Below, piece by piece: positions 29,157-41,724 of a DNA stretch of 64,000 nucleotides (positions are counted from its first letter, which is position 1; every line of letters starts with the position of its first letter). Below the pieces are notes generated by a model, which was not told where the DNA came from, searched no databases, and saw only the letters and a list, made by a program, of their open reading frames with translations. The translations under genes were made by a program, and so were the position numbers. Origin of the DNA: Halochromatium roseum (GTDB taxonomy: Bacteria; Pseudomonadota; Gammaproteobacteria; Chromatiales; Chromatiaceae); the NCBI RefSeq assembly GCF_016653315.1, contig NZ_NHSH01000065.1:309358-373357 (forward strand). The letters are read 5' to 3'.

Positions 29157-30139
29157 CGAGCTTGGCTCCAAACCCCAACACCTTGGCCCTTGACCCCATT
29201 GATCCGGCCCGCTACGGTCGGGTTGCGCTGATTCTCGGCGGCAGCTCCGAAGAGCGCCCGATCTCGCTCCGGAGCGGCGCCGCCGTGCTGGCTGCGTTGC
29301 AGCGCCTGGGCATTGATGTCACCCCGCTTGATCCCGCCGACCATCCCGGTAGTGCCCTGTTCGAGTCGCTGAACCCGGAGCGCTTTGATCGCGCCTTCCT
29401 GATCCTGCACGGGCGCGGCGGCGAAGATGGCCAGATCCAGGGCGCACTCGAGACCCTAGGGCTGCCCTACACCGGCTCCGGGGTGCTCGGCTCGGCGATC
29501 AGCATGGACAAGTACCGCACCAAGCGGATTTGGGGAGGCGTCGGCCTGCCAACCGCAGCGTTCGCGCTCATCCTTGATGAGGGTGATCTCGAGCAGGCGA
29601 TCGCGCTCGGTTTTCCGCTGATGATCAAGCCCGCTCACGAGGGCTCCAGCCTCGGCATGGCGCGCGCGAACGACCGCGACGAGTTGATCGCCGCTTGGCG
29701 TGAGGCGGCCAAGCTCGATGCCCTTGTGCTCGCCGAGCGCTGGCTGAGCGGTGCCGAATACACCTGCGCGATCCTCGGCCAGCAGGCGCTACCTTTGATC
29801 CGCCTCGAGACACCCAACGTCTTCTACGACTTCGACGCCAAGTATCAGGCCAACAGCACCTCTTATCTCTGCCCGTGCGGACTGCCTGAGTCCATCGAGA
29901 CCGAGTATCAGGCGCTGTGCCTAGAGGCCTTCAACGCCGTCGGCGGCAGCGGTTGGGGCCGCGTTGACTTCATGCTCGATGAGGCCGGTCACCCCCGGCT
30001 GTTGGAGGTCAACACCATCCCTGGGATGACTGATCACAGCCTGGTGCCGATGGCTGCACAAGCCGCCGGCATCGACTTCGACAGCCTCTGTGCACGCATC
30101 CTTGAGACCAGCATGCAGGAGACCGCCTCCCATGACTGA
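29153..30139 (+). CDS. ddl: D-alanine-D-alanine ligase
   Basis: 328-aa ATP-grasp enzyme that supplies D-Ala-D-Ala for MurF. VALILGGSSEERPISLRSG at the start of the body, HGRGGEDGQIQG, SGVLGSAISMDKYRTK, the ATP-grasp KPAHEGSSLGMA and the metal-binding LLEVNTIPGMTDHSL. An extra ~22 residues precede the usual N-terminus. Overlaps murB by 4 bp and ftsQ by 8 bp. Confidence 0.95.
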   Translation: MTSLAPNPNTLALDPIDPARYGRVALILGGSSEERPISLRSGAAVLAALQRLGIDVTPLDPADHPGSALFESLNPERFDRAFLILHGRGGEDGQIQGALETLGLPYTGSGVLGSAISMDKYRTKRIWGGVGLPTAAFALILDEGDLEQAIALGFPLMIKPAHEGSSLGMARANDRDELIAAWREAAKLDALVLAERWLSGAEYTCAILGQQALPLIRLETPNVFYDFDAKYQANSTSYLCPCGLPESIETEYQALCLEAFNAVGGSGWGRVDFMLDEAGHPRLLEVNTIPGMTDHSLVPMAAQAAGIDFDSLCARILETSMQETASHD

Positions 30140-30914
30140 GCCAACCCATGAGCTTCAACAGCCGTCCGTTCGACCCAGGACGCGGCTGAGCATCATCGCC
30201 CGACTGTTGACCGCAGTCCTGCTGCTCGGTGGGCTGATCGGCGCCGGCTGGATCGGCCTGCAATGGGAGCCGGTACTGCTGCCGATTCGCGTCGTCAGTA
30301 TCGACGGCGAAATGCACGGACTCTCCCGCGAGGCCCTACAGCAGACCATTAGTAAAGAGATCACCGGCGGCATCCTGACCCAAGATCTCGCGACGCTCCG
30401 CGCTCGGGTGCAGGCGCTGCCTTGGGTCGAGCAGGCAACGACACGCCGGATCTGGCCCGACCGTATTCAGGTCAGGGTGCGCGAGCACAGCGCGCTTGCG
30501 CGCTGGAATGAGAGCGGACTGGTCACCGAGGATGGCGTGGTCTTCCGCCCGAGCGACGGGCGACTGCCGGCTGGGCTGGCGCGCCTCGGCGCTGCCAATG
30601 ATGAACAAGCACCGGAGGTGGTCAACCGCTTCCTCGATTGGGGCTCGCGACTGCTCGCACTCGGACTGATCGTCGACGGGGTCCAGCGCGATGCGCGGGG
30701 CGACTGGTCGATCGAGCTGCTCGGCGGCACCGCCGTTCTGCTCGGCACCGACGACGTCGAACAGCGGCTCGAGCGCTTGATCGCTGCCTACAGCCAAATC
30801 GAAGCAATCGGCATCCCCACCCGCCTCGATCTCCGCTACGCCAACGGCCTCGCGGTGCGCTGGCTGCCGGTCGGCAACAGCGCTGGCGGCCCCAAGCGCA
30901 TCGCGGCAAACTGA
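30132..30914 (+). CDS. ftsQ: Cell division protein FtsQ
   Basis: 260-aa bitopic division protein: cytoplasmic N-terminus, one membrane helix (about 22-43, LLTAVLLLGGLIGAGWIGL), a POTRA domain (VVSIDGEMHGLSREALQQTI...LPWVEQATTRRIWPDRIQVRVREH) and the FtsQ beta domain (VTEDGVVFRP). It recruits FtsL/FtsB. ATG 30132 is preferred because it starts at the ddl end; the frame is open 42 bp further upstream. Confidence 0.93.
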   Translation: MTEPTHELQQPSVRPRTRLSIIARLLTAVLLLGGLIGAGWIGLQWEPVLLPIRVVSIDGEMHGLSREALQQTISKEITGGILTQDLATLRARVQALPWVEQATTRRIWPDRIQVRVREHSALARWNESGLVTEDGVVFRPSDGRLPAGLARLGAANDEQAPEVVNRFLDWGSRLLALGLIVDGVQRDARGDWSIELLGGTAVLLGTDDVEQRLERLIAAYSQIEAIGIPTRLDLRYANGLAVRWLPVGNSAGGPKRIAAN

Positions 30915-30939
30915 ATTTTACATATCGGAGCGGATCTGC

Positions 30940-32160
30940 ATGGCAAGACGCAGTGAAAAGAATCTGGTCGTCGGTCTCGACATCGGCACCTCGAAGGTCG
31001 CCGCCTTGGTCGGTGAAATCAGGCCTGACGACACCATCGAGATCATTGGGGTCGGCACGCATCCTTCGCACGGACTCAAGAAAGGCGTGGTGGTCGACAT
31101 CGAATCGACGGTGCAGTCGATCCAGCGCGCCGTCGAAGAGGCCGAGCTGATGGCCGGCTGCGAGATCCATTCGGTGCATGCCGGGATCGGCGGCAGCCAT
31201 ATCCGCAGCCGCAACAGTGATGGCGTCACCGCGATCAAGGAGCATGAGGTCAACCAGGGCGACGTCGATCGCGTCATCGATGCAGCGCGGGCCGTGGCGA
31301 TCCCGGCCGACCAAAAGATCCTGCATATCCTGCCACAGGAATTCATCATCGATGATCAAGACGGCATCCGCGAACCGATCGGTATGTGCGGTGTACGCCT
31401 GGAGGCGCGAGTGCACATGGTCACCGGCGCTGTCAGTGCCGCGCAGAATGTCGTCAAGTGCATCCGACGCTGCGGCCTCGAGGTCGACGATTTGGTCATC
31501 GGCCAGCTCAGCTCATCCTTGGCCGTCCTCAAAGAAGACGAGAAGGAGCTGGGCGTCTGCACGGTCGATATCGGCGGCGGCACGACTGATCTGGCCGTGT
31601 TCACCGATGGCGCGATCAGGCACATTGCCGTGATCCCGATTGCAGGAGACCAGGTGACCAATGATATCGCCGTCGCCCTACGCACACCGACACAGCATGC
31701 CGAAGCGATCAAGATCCAGCATGGCTGCGCCCTGTCGTCACGCGGCGGTCAAGAGAACATCGAGGTGCCAAGCATTGGCGAGCGGCCACCGCGCCAGCTT
31801 TCGCGGCAGACCCTCGCTGAAGTCATTGAGCCGCGCTATGAGGAGTTGCTCAACCTGCTCCAAAACGAGCTCAGACGCAGCGGCTTCGAAGAACTGATTG
31901 CCGGTGGCGTCGTGCTCACCGGCGGCAGTGCAAAGATGGAAGGCATCGTGGAATTGGCCGAAGAGGTCTTCCACATGCCCGTTCGACTCGGCCTTCCCCA
32001 GTCGGTGACAGGGATGGAAGACACCATTGCCGACCCAGTCTACGCGGCCGGGGTCGGGTTACTCATCTATGCCAAGCAGCACCGGTTCGCCGGAACTGCT
32101 GAGCACCAGAGCGCGGGCGTTTGGGGGCGCCTGCGCAACTGGTTGAGTGGCAGCTTCTAA
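30940..32160 (+). CDS. ftsA: Cell division protein FtsA
   Basis: 406-aa actin-like ATPase that tethers FtsZ to the membrane. Phosphate-1 loop GLDIGTSKVAALVG, phosphate-2 VDIGGGTTDLAVF, adenosine motif GGVVLTGGSAKMEGI, and a C-terminal amphipathic helix GRLRNWLSGSF that binds the membrane. Starts 25 bp after ftsQ. Confidence 0.96.
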   Translation: MARRSEKNLVVGLDIGTSKVAALVGEIRPDDTIEIIGVGTHPSHGLKKGVVVDIESTVQSIQRAVEEAELMAGCEIHSVHAGIGGSHIRSRNSDGVTAIKEHEVNQGDVDRVIDAARAVAIPADQKILHILPQEFIIDDQDGIREPIGMCGVRLEARVHMVTGAVSAAQNVVKCIRRCGLEVDDLVIGQLSSSLAVLKEDEKELGVCTVDIGGGTTDLAVFTDGAIRHIAVIPIAGDQVTNDIAVALRTPTQHAEAIKIQHGCALSSRGGQENIEVPSIGERPPRQLSRQTLAEVIEPRYEELLNLLQNELRRSGFEELIAGGVVLTGGSAKMEGIVELAEEVFHMPVRLGLPQSVTGMEDTIADPVYAAGVGLLIYAKQHRFAGTAEHQSAGVWGRLRNWLSGSF

Positions 32161-32254
32161 CGGTGGTAGCGGGCGAGAGGCTCCCCGCGGCCCGAGGGGG
32201 ATTAGGTTTAAATGCAACACAGACTACAACAGCAAAATCCGCGAGGTAACTGAC

Positions 32255-33424
32255 ATGAGCTTCGAGCTAGTGGATACCCAAACTCAGAATGCCGTGATCA
32301 AGGTCATCGGCGTCGGCGGCGGCGGCGGCAATGCGGTCAATCACATGGCAGCCGCCAACATCGAAGGCGTCGAGTTCATCTGCGCCAATACCGACGCCCA
32401 AGCGCTCGAAAACATCTCGATCAAGACGGTTCTGCAGTTGGGCGCAGGCATCACCAAGGGACTCGGCGCAGGCGCTGATCCTGACGTCGGTCGCCGCGCC
32501 GCGGAGGAAGACCGAGACCGCATCAAGGACCTGCTCGATGGCGCCGACATGGTCTTCATTACCGCCGGCATGGGTGGCGGCACCGGCACGGGTGCGGCAC
32601 CGATCGTCGCCGCAGTCGCGCGCGAACTCGGCATCCTGACCGTCGCCGTGGTCAGCAAGCCGTTCGTGTTCGAGGGCGGCAAGCGCGCCAAGGTCGCCAT
32701 CGACGGCATCCTCGAGCTGGAGAAGCATGTCGACTCGCTGATCACAATTCCGAACGACAAACTGCTTGCCGTGCTCGGCAAACAGATGACCCTGCTCGAT
32801 GCCTTCAGCGCCGCCAATGACGTGTTGCTCAACGCCACCCAGGGAATCGCCGAGCTGATCACCCGCCCCGGGCTGATCAACGTCGACTTCGCCGACGTCA
32901 AGACCGTGATGTCCGGCATGGGCGTCTCGATGATGGGCACCGGCTCGGCCACTGGTGAGAACCGGGCGCGCGAGGCCGCTGAGAAGGCGATCAACAGCCC
33001 GCTGCTGGAGGATATCGATCTCGCTGGTGCCAACGGCATCCTGGTCAACATCACGGCCGGCATGACGCTGACGATCGGCGAGTTCGACGAGGTCGGCAAC
33101 ACCGTCCGCGACTTCGCCGACGACAATGCAACCGTGGTCGTTGGCACCGTCATCGATCCCGACCTCGACGAGGAACTGCGGGTCACGGTCGTGGCGACCG
33201 GGCTTGGCGATCGCAAGGCCGAGCGTCTCGCGGTGCGCGGTGGCGAGCCAAGGATACGCCTGGTTGACAACGATCAACGCGACAGCTCGGCGCCTGACTA
33301 TCGTGACATGGATCAACCCGCCTATATTCGCAACAAACGTCCAGCGCCAGGCGGCGGCGAGGCAACCGCAGCTGATCTGGACTACCTCGATATCCCGGCC
33401 TTCTTGCGCCGCCAAGCGGATTGA
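32255..33424 (+). CDS. ftsZ: Cell division protein FtsZ
   Basis: 389-aa tubulin-like GTPase that forms the Z ring. GVGGGGGNAVNHM, the tubulin signature GGGTGTGAAP (about residue 105), the T7 loop NVDFADVKTVM, and a C-terminal peptide DYLDIPAFLRRQ that binds FtsA and ZipA. ATG 32255 follows a 94-bp gap after ftsA; the frame is open upstream but without FtsZ similarity. AGGT lies about 8 bp ahead of the start. Confidence 0.97.
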   Translation: MSFELVDTQTQNAVIKVIGVGGGGGNAVNHMAAANIEGVEFICANTDAQALENISIKTVLQLGAGITKGLGAGADPDVGRRAAEEDRDRIKDLLDGADMVFITAGMGGGTGTGAAPIVAAVARELGILTVAVVSKPFVFEGGKRAKVAIDGILELEKHVDSLITIPNDKLLAVLGKQMTLLDAFSAANDVLLNATQGIAELITRPGLINVDFADVKTVMSGMGVSMMGTGSATGENRAREAAEKAINSPLLEDIDLAGANGILVNITAGMTLTIGEFDEVGNTVRDFADDNATVVVGTVIDPDLDEELRVTVVATGLGDRKAERLAVRGGEPRIRLVDNDQRDSSAPDYRDMDQPAYIRNKRPAPGGGEATAADLDYLDIPAFLRRQAD

Positions 33425-33474
33425 TCTAGGACAACCCCTAATACGGATTATTGGATAGATATCAGATGTTTCAC

Positions 33475-33503
33475 TTGCAATAGCATTCAATGCTTGATAA
33501 AAA
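33475..33503 (+). promoter_or_regulatory. Candidate lpxC promoter
   Basis: In the 224-bp gap after ftsZ, TTGCAA (33475-33480) and TAAAAA (33498-33503) are 17 bp apart. This fits a moderately good sigma-70 promoter about 145 bp before lpxC. No clear terminator for ftsZ was seen ahead of it. Confidence 0.4.
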
Positions 33504-33648
33504 TCCGGGAAAACCCTAACATGTCGATGCATTGAATGGTGCACGTCGCCAAAGCCCAGGGATGGGCGCTGTTGCGCGCTGTGAACAACGTCCTAAGATA
33601 CGGTCCGACACCTGGGTGCCGAAGGCCGTAACGCTCGGAGGAGCGCCA

Positions 33649-34563
33649 ATGATCCGCCAACGAACACTCAAGAACGTGATTCGCGCAACCGGCGTCGGCT
33701 TGCATACCGGTGACAAGGTCTATCTGACACTTCGTCCAGCCGCCGCCGACACGGGCATCGTGTTTCGCCGCATCGACCTCGACCCGGTCGTTGATATTCG
33801 GGCCAACCCGCTGAATGTTGGCGATACCAGGCTGTCGACAACCCTCACCAATGGCGAGGTTCGCGTCTCGACCGTTGAGCATCTGCTCTCGGCCTTCGCC
33901 GGTCTGGGCATCGACAACGCCTTCGTGGACCTGAGCGCAGCCGAAGTGCCAATCATGGATGGCAGCGCAGCGCCATTCGTGTTCCTGCTGCAATCTGCCG
34001 GGATCGAAGAGCAAAATCGCCCACGTCGTTTCATCGCGATCAAGAAGCCGATTGTCGTCGAGGATGGGGACAAATACGCCCGCTTCGACCCGCTTGATGG
34101 CTTCAAGGTCGAGTTCTCAATCGACTTCGACCATCCCGTCTTCGCCTCGCGACTACAGACTGCCACCATTGACTTCTCGACGACTTCGTTCGTCAAAGAG
34201 GTCAGTCGCGCCCGCACCTTTGGCTTCCTGCGTGATATCGAAGCACTGCAGCAGCAAGACTTGGCGCTCGGCGGCAGCCTCGATAACGCCGTTGTGGTCG
34301 ACGATTTCCGCGTCTTGAACGAAGGTGGCCTGCGCTACGAAGACGAGTTCGTCAAGCACAAGATCCTCGACGCGATCGGCGATCTATACCTGCTTGGCCA
34401 TCCGCTCATCGGCTCGTTCCGCGGCCACAAGTCTGGCCATGCATTGAACAACCGACTCTTGCGGACACTACTCGCCGACCAATCAGCTTGGGAAGAAGTG
34501 ACCTTTGACGATAACGTCGAGGTTCCGATTCGTTATGGCGTACCGGCGGTAGCGAGTCTCTAG
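33649..34563 (+). CDS. lpxC: UDP-3-O-acyl-N-acetylglucosamine deacetylase LpxC
   Basis: 304-aa zinc enzyme for the committed step of lipid A synthesis. [19 protein letters not shown], the zinc ligands His in [14 protein letters not shown] (about 78) and the His/Asp pair in [18 protein letters not shown] (about 237/241), plus [15 protein letters not shown] lies 6 bp before ATG 33649. The gene ends the dcw cluster, in the usual gammaproteobacterial order. Confidence 0.96.
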   Translation: MIRQRTLKNVIRATGVGLHTGDKVYLTLRPAAADTGIVFRRIDLDPVVDIRANPLNVGDTRLSTTLTNGEVRVSTVEHLLSAFAGLGIDNAFVDLSAAEVPIMDGSAAPFVFLLQSAGIEEQNRPRRFIAIKKPIVVEDGDKYARFDPLDGFKVEFSIDFDHPVFASRLQTATIDFSTTSFVKEVSRARTFGFLRDIEALQQQDLALGGSLDNAVVVDDFRVLNEGGLRYEDEFVKHKILDAIGDLYLLGHPLIGSFRGHKSGHALNNRLLRTLLADQSAWEEVTFDDNVEVPIRYGVPAVASL

Positions 34564-34644
34564 GCTAGGTACCCAGACACCCGAGCGACCTTAACCCTGA
34601 AACAGGCATTGATTGATCGTCCAGATGGCAACGCGCCATCGACC

Positions 34645-35109
34645 TTAGTCTAAGGAGTGGCCCAGCGTTCGAGCGAGGCGCGCAAGTGCCTCTGACAACG
34701 GCGAGCGGCCAGCATCACCAGTGCTGCTGCTCATCTGATTTACGCCAGCACGCCCCTGCACCGGGTGCGGCAACGGCGCTATGGAGTTAAGTGACGGCGG
34801 AAGGACGCGCACCTTACAGGCCTTGACCTCGGCATCGACCGCGGCGTGGCCGTTGATTAAAACAGAACCGATCAATTCAGGACAGAGAAACCGAAATCGG
34901 TCGGCCCACACGGGGGAATCAACAAACAACGTGAGTTCACCCGCTGAGAGAGCAACCTGGCTGCAGTGCTTGGCCAAGTCGACTGGCAAACGCAGCCGCA
35001 GTTCGCTCAGTAACCGTTCGCGCCGCTCGATCTCATCGAGCAGTGCAGCGATGGATTGGCTCGCGCGTAAATGACGACGAATATGCGCTGTGGACTTGGT
35101 CATGGTCAT
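34645..35109 (-). CDS. DciA-like (DUF721) protein
   Basis: 154 aa with a DUF721-type core: LLDEIERRERLLSELRLRLPVDLAKHC, LTLFVDSPVWADRFRFLCPEL. DciA proteins load the replicative helicase DnaB in most bacteria. The gene sits between lpxC and secA in the reverse orientation, a common location. The C-terminal third is Pro/Ser-rich. ATG 35109 has GAGG about 8 bp upstream; the next in-frame ATG is 35103. Confidence 0.75.
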   Translation of the reverse strand: MTMTKSTAHIRRHLRASQSIAALLDEIERRERLLSELRLRLPVDLAKHCSQVALSAGELTLFVDSPVWADRFRFLCPELIGSVLINGHAAVDAEVKACKVRVLPPSLNSIAPLPHPVQGRAGVNQMSSSTGDAGRSPLSEALARLARTLGHSLD

Positions 35110-35288
35110 GGTTCGAGCCTCAGCGTTTTCGATCACGATGTCCAGCCTTGGTTCAAACGCATCGACAGGACTTGCCCCACTCGGAGTTTCTGCGATAGCG
35201 CGAGATTCAGACTGGGCCTGATTGCAGACGTCATCTGGTCTCGACGACCAGCGGCGGCGGCAAATGACATAGACTGCTCGGAGAAACG

Positions 35289-36200
35289 ATGCGACGGCTC
35301 AACGACAGTGACTCTCAATTCGGCTACAGCTCCATAGTCCTTCTTACCCTAATGCTAGTGGCCCTTCTGGCCGGCGCAAGCGGTTTCTGGCTCGGTCACC
35401 ACCGCTTCTCAGCGCAGACGCACACCGATCTCGCGACCGTGCTCTCTCATCTCAACAATCGACACCGCATCAGTGGCACAGACGCTCATGCGGAACTAGA
35501 CAGCATCGCCATCCGCGTCGGTCAGTTGCAAGCCGAAGTCCTCCGAATCAATGCCCTAGGCCAGCGTCTTGTCGAGATGTCCGGTCTTGATGTGGATGAA
35601 TTCAACTTCCTCCAGCCAGCACCTTCCGGTGGCGGCCCGGAGAAGGTGAGCTTACGCGAGAACAAGGTTGACGAGGTCGCACAGGATCTCGCCAAGGTGC
35701 TCGCCGAACTCGGCGACCGCAAACGCAAGCTGGTTCTGCTCGAATCCCTAATCATGGAGCGAGACCTCAAGAGCCACTCGGTACCAGATGGCTGGCCGCT
35801 GAAAACCGGCGGCGTTGTGACCTCGACCTTTGGCATGCGCCGCCATCCGATCAGCGGACGGCGCAGCATGCACAAGGGTATTGATATCTCCGGCAAGCAT
35901 GGATCTGATATCGTCGCCATGGCCGATGGTCTGGTGATCTTCTCAGGTCGCAAGAGCGGCTACGGCAAGATCGTCGAGATCAGGCATCCGGACGGACTCG
36001 AGACTCGCTATGCCCACAATTCGAGGAACATCGTCAACAAAGGCGATCTGGTCACCAAGGGTCAAGTGATTGCCAAGCTCGGATCGACCGGACGTTCGAC
36101 CGGCCCCCATGTCCACTTTGAGGTTCGCCGCGACGGCGAGGCACTCGACCCCATGCGCTTTCTCGACCTCAGCGAGCGTTCACGGCTGGCGCGCCTCTAA
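35289..36200 (+). CDS. M23-family (LytM) peptidoglycan endopeptidase or activator
   Basis: 303-aa protein with one N-terminal membrane helix (about 18-36), a periplasmic coiled coil (about 70-150) and a LytM domain at the C-terminus (TSTFGMRRHPISGRR, HKGIDISGKHG, GLETRYAHNS, PHVHFEVRR). The His and Asp zinc ligands (MHKGIDIS and HVHFEV) are present, so it is likely an active DD-endopeptidase rather than a pure activator. GGAGA precedes the ATG. Gene order lpxC-dciA-M23-secA is common in gammaproteobacteria. Confidence 0.9.
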   Translation: MRRLNDSDSQFGYSSIVLLTLMLVALLAGASGFWLGHHRFSAQTHTDLATVLSHLNNRHRISGTDAHAELDSIAIRVGQLQAEVLRINALGQRLVEMSGLDVDEFNFLQPAPSGGGPEKVSLRENKVDEVAQDLAKVLAELGDRKRKLVLLESLIMERDLKSHSVPDGWPLKTGGVVTSTFGMRRHPISGRRSMHKGIDISGKHGSDIVAMADGLVIFSGRKSGYGKIVEIRHPDGLETRYAHNSRNIVNKGDLVTKGQVIAKLGSTGRSTGPHVHFEVRRDGEALDPMRFLDLSERSRLARL

Positions 36201-36328
36201 GGCGGATCGCAGCATCGCCTACCCCACCCAGCAACGACCCTCACGCGCGCATGATCTGAAATCATCGATTCGATTCACAGCGGCCGGAGCACCAAACAGC
36301 CAGCCACCGGTTGAGCCGGTATCGATCA

Positions 36329-36364
36329 CGCCGGGGGCCTTCTTCAGAGGTCCTCGGCGTCTTT
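36329..36364 (+). terminator. Rho-independent terminator between M23 gene and secA
   Basis: CGCCGGGGGCC pairs with GGTCCTCGGCG (11 bp, two G-U pairs) around a 9-base loop, followed by TCTTT. It lies about 130 bp downstream of the M23 gene and about 95 bp before secA, so secA needs its own promoter. Confidence 0.6.
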
Positions 36365-36459
36365 GATTCCGCACAAGCGCGCCGACCAGATCTGCGCTCC
36401 CGGTTCGACTCCGGTATCATTCCGGGCAAATTTCTGCCCACCACTACAGAGCCCCCATC

Positions 36460-39296
<2,837 letters not shown>

Positions 39297-39297
<1 letters not shown>

Positions 39298-39332
39298 TCC
39301 ATAACGGCATCCATAGCGGCATCCATAGCGGC
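39297..39332 (+). repeat. 12-bp tandem repeat after secA
   Basis: Three copies of ATCCATAGCGGC (the first with AACGGC) begin within the secA stop codon and fill the gap before argJ. Confidence 0.85.
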
Positions 39333-39348
39333 GAGCAATGATCAGACG

Positions 39349-40614
39349 ATGACCCTTGATGCACCCAGCTCCTTGAAACAAGCGGCTCATCGTCCGGATC
39401 GGCCAGGCGCGATGAACGTCGGTGGCGTTCGCCTGGCTGCGGTCCCTGCCGCTATCCGTTATCGCGATCGCGACGATCTGGTCCTGATCGCCTTGGCGGA
39501 GGGCACCAGATGCGCCGCCACCTTCACCCGCAATGCGTTTTGTGCCGCACCGGTGACCGTGGCACGCGAGCACCTCGCTGCCGAGGCCACGCGCTGGCTA
39601 TTGATCAACGCCGGCAACGCCAATGCCGGCACCGGTGCCCGCGGGCTCGAGGACGCGCGCACCTGTTGTCGAGCGTTGGCAGCACTAACACAGGTCAATC
39701 CGGCACAGGTCTTGCCATTCTCGACCGGCATCATCGGCGAATACCTGCCGCTCGAGCGGCTCACGGCAGCACTGCCTCAAGCCATTGCAGCGCTGGACGA
39801 AAACGGCTGGGATGCCGCCGCCCGCGCGATCATGACCACCGATACCCTTCCTAAGATCGCCACTCGGCAGCTGCTGCTCGGTGGCCAGCAAGTGACCCTC
39901 ACCGGCATCGCCAAGGGCGCCGGCATGATTCGGCCGGACATGGCGACCATGCTCGCCTTTATCGCGACCGATGCGACAGTGACCCAGGCCTGCCTTCAGC
40001 GTTGCCTGTCCCAGGCCGTCGACGGCTCCTTCAACGCGATCAGCATCGATGGTGATACCTCGACCAACGATGCCTGCGTGCTAGTCGCCACCGGCACGGC
40101 CGGCAATCCAACGCTCGATGACCCAGCCTCGACAGAACAGGGGGCGATGGACCTCAAGGCCTTTCAGCAGACGCTCAATTCGCTCTGTGAGGAACTCGCC
40201 CGTGCGATCGTCCGCGACGGCGAGGGGGCGACCAAGCTGGTGAGCATCGAGATCGGCGAGGCGCGCACGGCAGCCGAGGCACGACAGGTCGCCGATACCA
40301 TCGCCCATTCACCCCTCGTCAAAACCGCCCTATTTGCTTCTGATCCGAATTGGGGGCGCATCCTCGCCGCAGTCGGCCGCGCCGGGCTTGAGGACCTCGA
40401 CATCGACAAGGTGCGCATCCGGCTCGACGATGTGCTCATCGTTTCAGGCGGCGGCCGCGATCCAAGCTACCAGGAGCAGGATGGGCAGGCTGTGATGGCC
40501 AAAGATAGCTTCAGCATCGGGGTCGATCTCGGCCGCGGCAGGAGCCGTGCTCGACTCCTGACCTGCGACCTCTCTTATGACTACGTTCGCATCAACGCCG
40601 AATACCGAACCTAG
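39349..40614 (+). CDS. argJ: Bifunctional glutamate N-acetyltransferase/amino-acid acetyltransferase ArgJ
   Basis: 421-aa enzyme that moves acetyl groups from N-acetylornithine to glutamate in arginine synthesis. It is made as one chain and cleaves itself before the Thr in KGAGMIRPDMATML (Thr about 200). Other landmarks: INAGNANAGTG, PFSTGIIGE, SIDGDTSTNDACV and the C-terminal VDLGRG...TCDLSYDYVRINAEYRT. The last part overlaps the next gene by 38 bp, depending on the start chosen there. Confidence 0.95.
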   Translation: MTLDAPSSLKQAAHRPDRPGAMNVGGVRLAAVPAAIRYRDRDDLVLIALAEGTRCAATFTRNAFCAAPVTVAREHLAAEATRWLLINAGNANAGTGARGLEDARTCCRALAALTQVNPAQVLPFSTGIIGEYLPLERLTAALPQAIAALDENGWDAAARAIMTTDTLPKIATRQLLLGGQQVTLTGIAKGAGMIRPDMATMLAFIATDATVTQACLQRCLSQAVDGSFNAISIDGDTSTNDACVLVATGTAGNPTLDDPASTEQGAMDLKAFQQTLNSLCEELARAIVRDGEGATKLVSIEIGEARTAAEARQVADTIAHSPLVKTALFASDPNWGRILAAVGRAGLEDLDIDKVRIRLDDVLIVSGGGRDPSYQEQDGQAVMAKDSFSIGVDLGRGRSRARLLTCDLSYDYVRINAEYRT

Positions 40615-41593
40615 CCAGCCTGTGGCTCATTCCTCCGCGTCGCCAGGCCTCAAACTGATCCATGTCGCCGCTGCTGTCATCAGTGACGCCCAAGGCCGCG
40701 TGCTGATCGCCAAGCGACCCATCGACGCGCATCAGGGGGGTCTCTGGGAGTTCCCGGGCGGCAAACTCGAGCCCGGCGAACCGGTCGAGCAAGGCTTGGC
40801 CCGCGAGCTCGATGAGGAGCTTGGCATCCAAGTCATCACCTCGAGGCCGCTGATCCGGCTACGCCATGACTATGGCGACCGCCTGGTGCTGCTCGACATG
40901 CATCGAGTCCTCAGCTACCAGGGCCAGCCACATGGGCGCGAGGGCCAGGCACTGGATTGGCTGCTGCCGGCAGACATGCAGCCCGAGCATTTTCCGGCCG
41001 CTGACCGGCCCGTCATCAATGCGCTGCACTTGCCGAGCCGCTACCTGATCACCGGTCACGAGCCACGCCAGCCCGACGCCTTCGTGGTCCAACTCTCGCA
41101 GGTCCTCGCCCGCACCGGCGCACGCATCGTTCAGCTGCGCGCGCCGCACTTGGAGGCCCGTGCCTACGCGGCACTCGCACAGGCTTGCGCCCCAGTTTGC
41201 CGTCAGGCGGGTGCTCAGCTGGTGCTCAACTGCGATCCAGCACTCGCCCGCGAACTACCCGGTGACGGCCTGCATCTGACTGAGGCCAGGCTCGCAGCCT
41301 TGACCGAGCGCCCGCAGATCAACAAGTCGCTGCTAGGGGCCTCGTGCCACAGTGCCGAGGCGCTCGCCAAATCCGCTGCGCTGGACTTGGAATACGCCTT
41401 GCTATCCCCGGTAAAACACACGCAAAGCCATCCGGACGCAACGCCCCTCGGATGGTCGACCTTTGCCGAGCTGGTCGATCGAGCCTGCCTACCCGTTTAT
41501 GCACTTGGTGGCGTCGATGAAGGCGATCTCGAGACAGCGATCAGCCATGGCGCCCAAGGAGTCGCCGGCATCAGTGGCTTCTGGTCGCGCTGA
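40577..41593 (+). CDS. Nudix hydrolase / ThiE-like fusion protein
   Basis: 338 aa. Residues about 25-150 are a MutT-type Nudix domain with the box GGKLEPGEPVEQGLARELDEELGI; residues about 160-338 resemble thiamine phosphate synthase/TenI (TGARIVQLRAPHLEARAYAALA, GASCHSAEALAKSA, HPDATPLGWSTF, YALGGVDEGDL). The fusion is known in gammaproteobacteria; the first part probably cleans the 8-oxo-dGTP pool, and the role of the second is not established. The start is ATG 40577 or GTG 40622, which avoids the overlap with argJ. Confidence 0.88.
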   Translation: MTTFASTPNTEPSQPVAHSSASPGLKLIHVAAAVISDAQGRVLIAKRPIDAHQGGLWEFPGGKLEPGEPVEQGLARELDEELGIQVITSRPLIRLRHDYGDRLVLLDMHRVLSYQGQPHGREGQALDWLLPADMQPEHFPAADRPVINALHLPSRYLITGHEPRQPDAFVVQLSQVLARTGARIVQLRAPHLEARAYAALAQACAPVCRQAGAQLVLNCDPALARELPGDGLHLTEARLAALTERPQINKSLLGASCHSAEALAKSAALDLEYALLSPVKHTQSHPDATPLGWSTFAELVDRACLPVYALGGVDEGDLETAISHGAQGVAGISGFWSR

Positions 41594-41603
41594 ATAGCGA
41601 TGC

Positions 41604-41624
41604 AAAAAAACCGACCCAGGTCGG
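41604..41624 (-). terminator. Rho-independent terminator, minus strand
   Basis: Read on the minus strand, CCGACC-TG-GGTCGG is followed by seven Ts. It would end transcripts coming from the minus-strand gene at 41817-42242, after crossing the heptamer array, and lies 10 bp past the Nudix-ThiE stop. Confidence 0.65.
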
Positions 41625-41724
41625 GTGGAACGAGTACAGCGGTTACGCGAATTGCCCCTATCGCGGATCTCACCCTGAGCACCCTGGGCAAGCAAGGCCC
41701 GGCACAGCGAGGCGCTTTCCAGCG

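Noticed and set aside
32267..33544. 425-aa minus-strand frame opposite ftsZ
   Set aside because: ftsZ is unambiguous on the plus strand; the antisense frame is His/Asp/Val-rich shadow.
39349..39366. Later argJ start codons such as the ATG about 21 codons downstream (MNVGGV)
   Set aside because: Not excluded, but ATG 39349 gives a plausible N-terminus; kept the longer frame.
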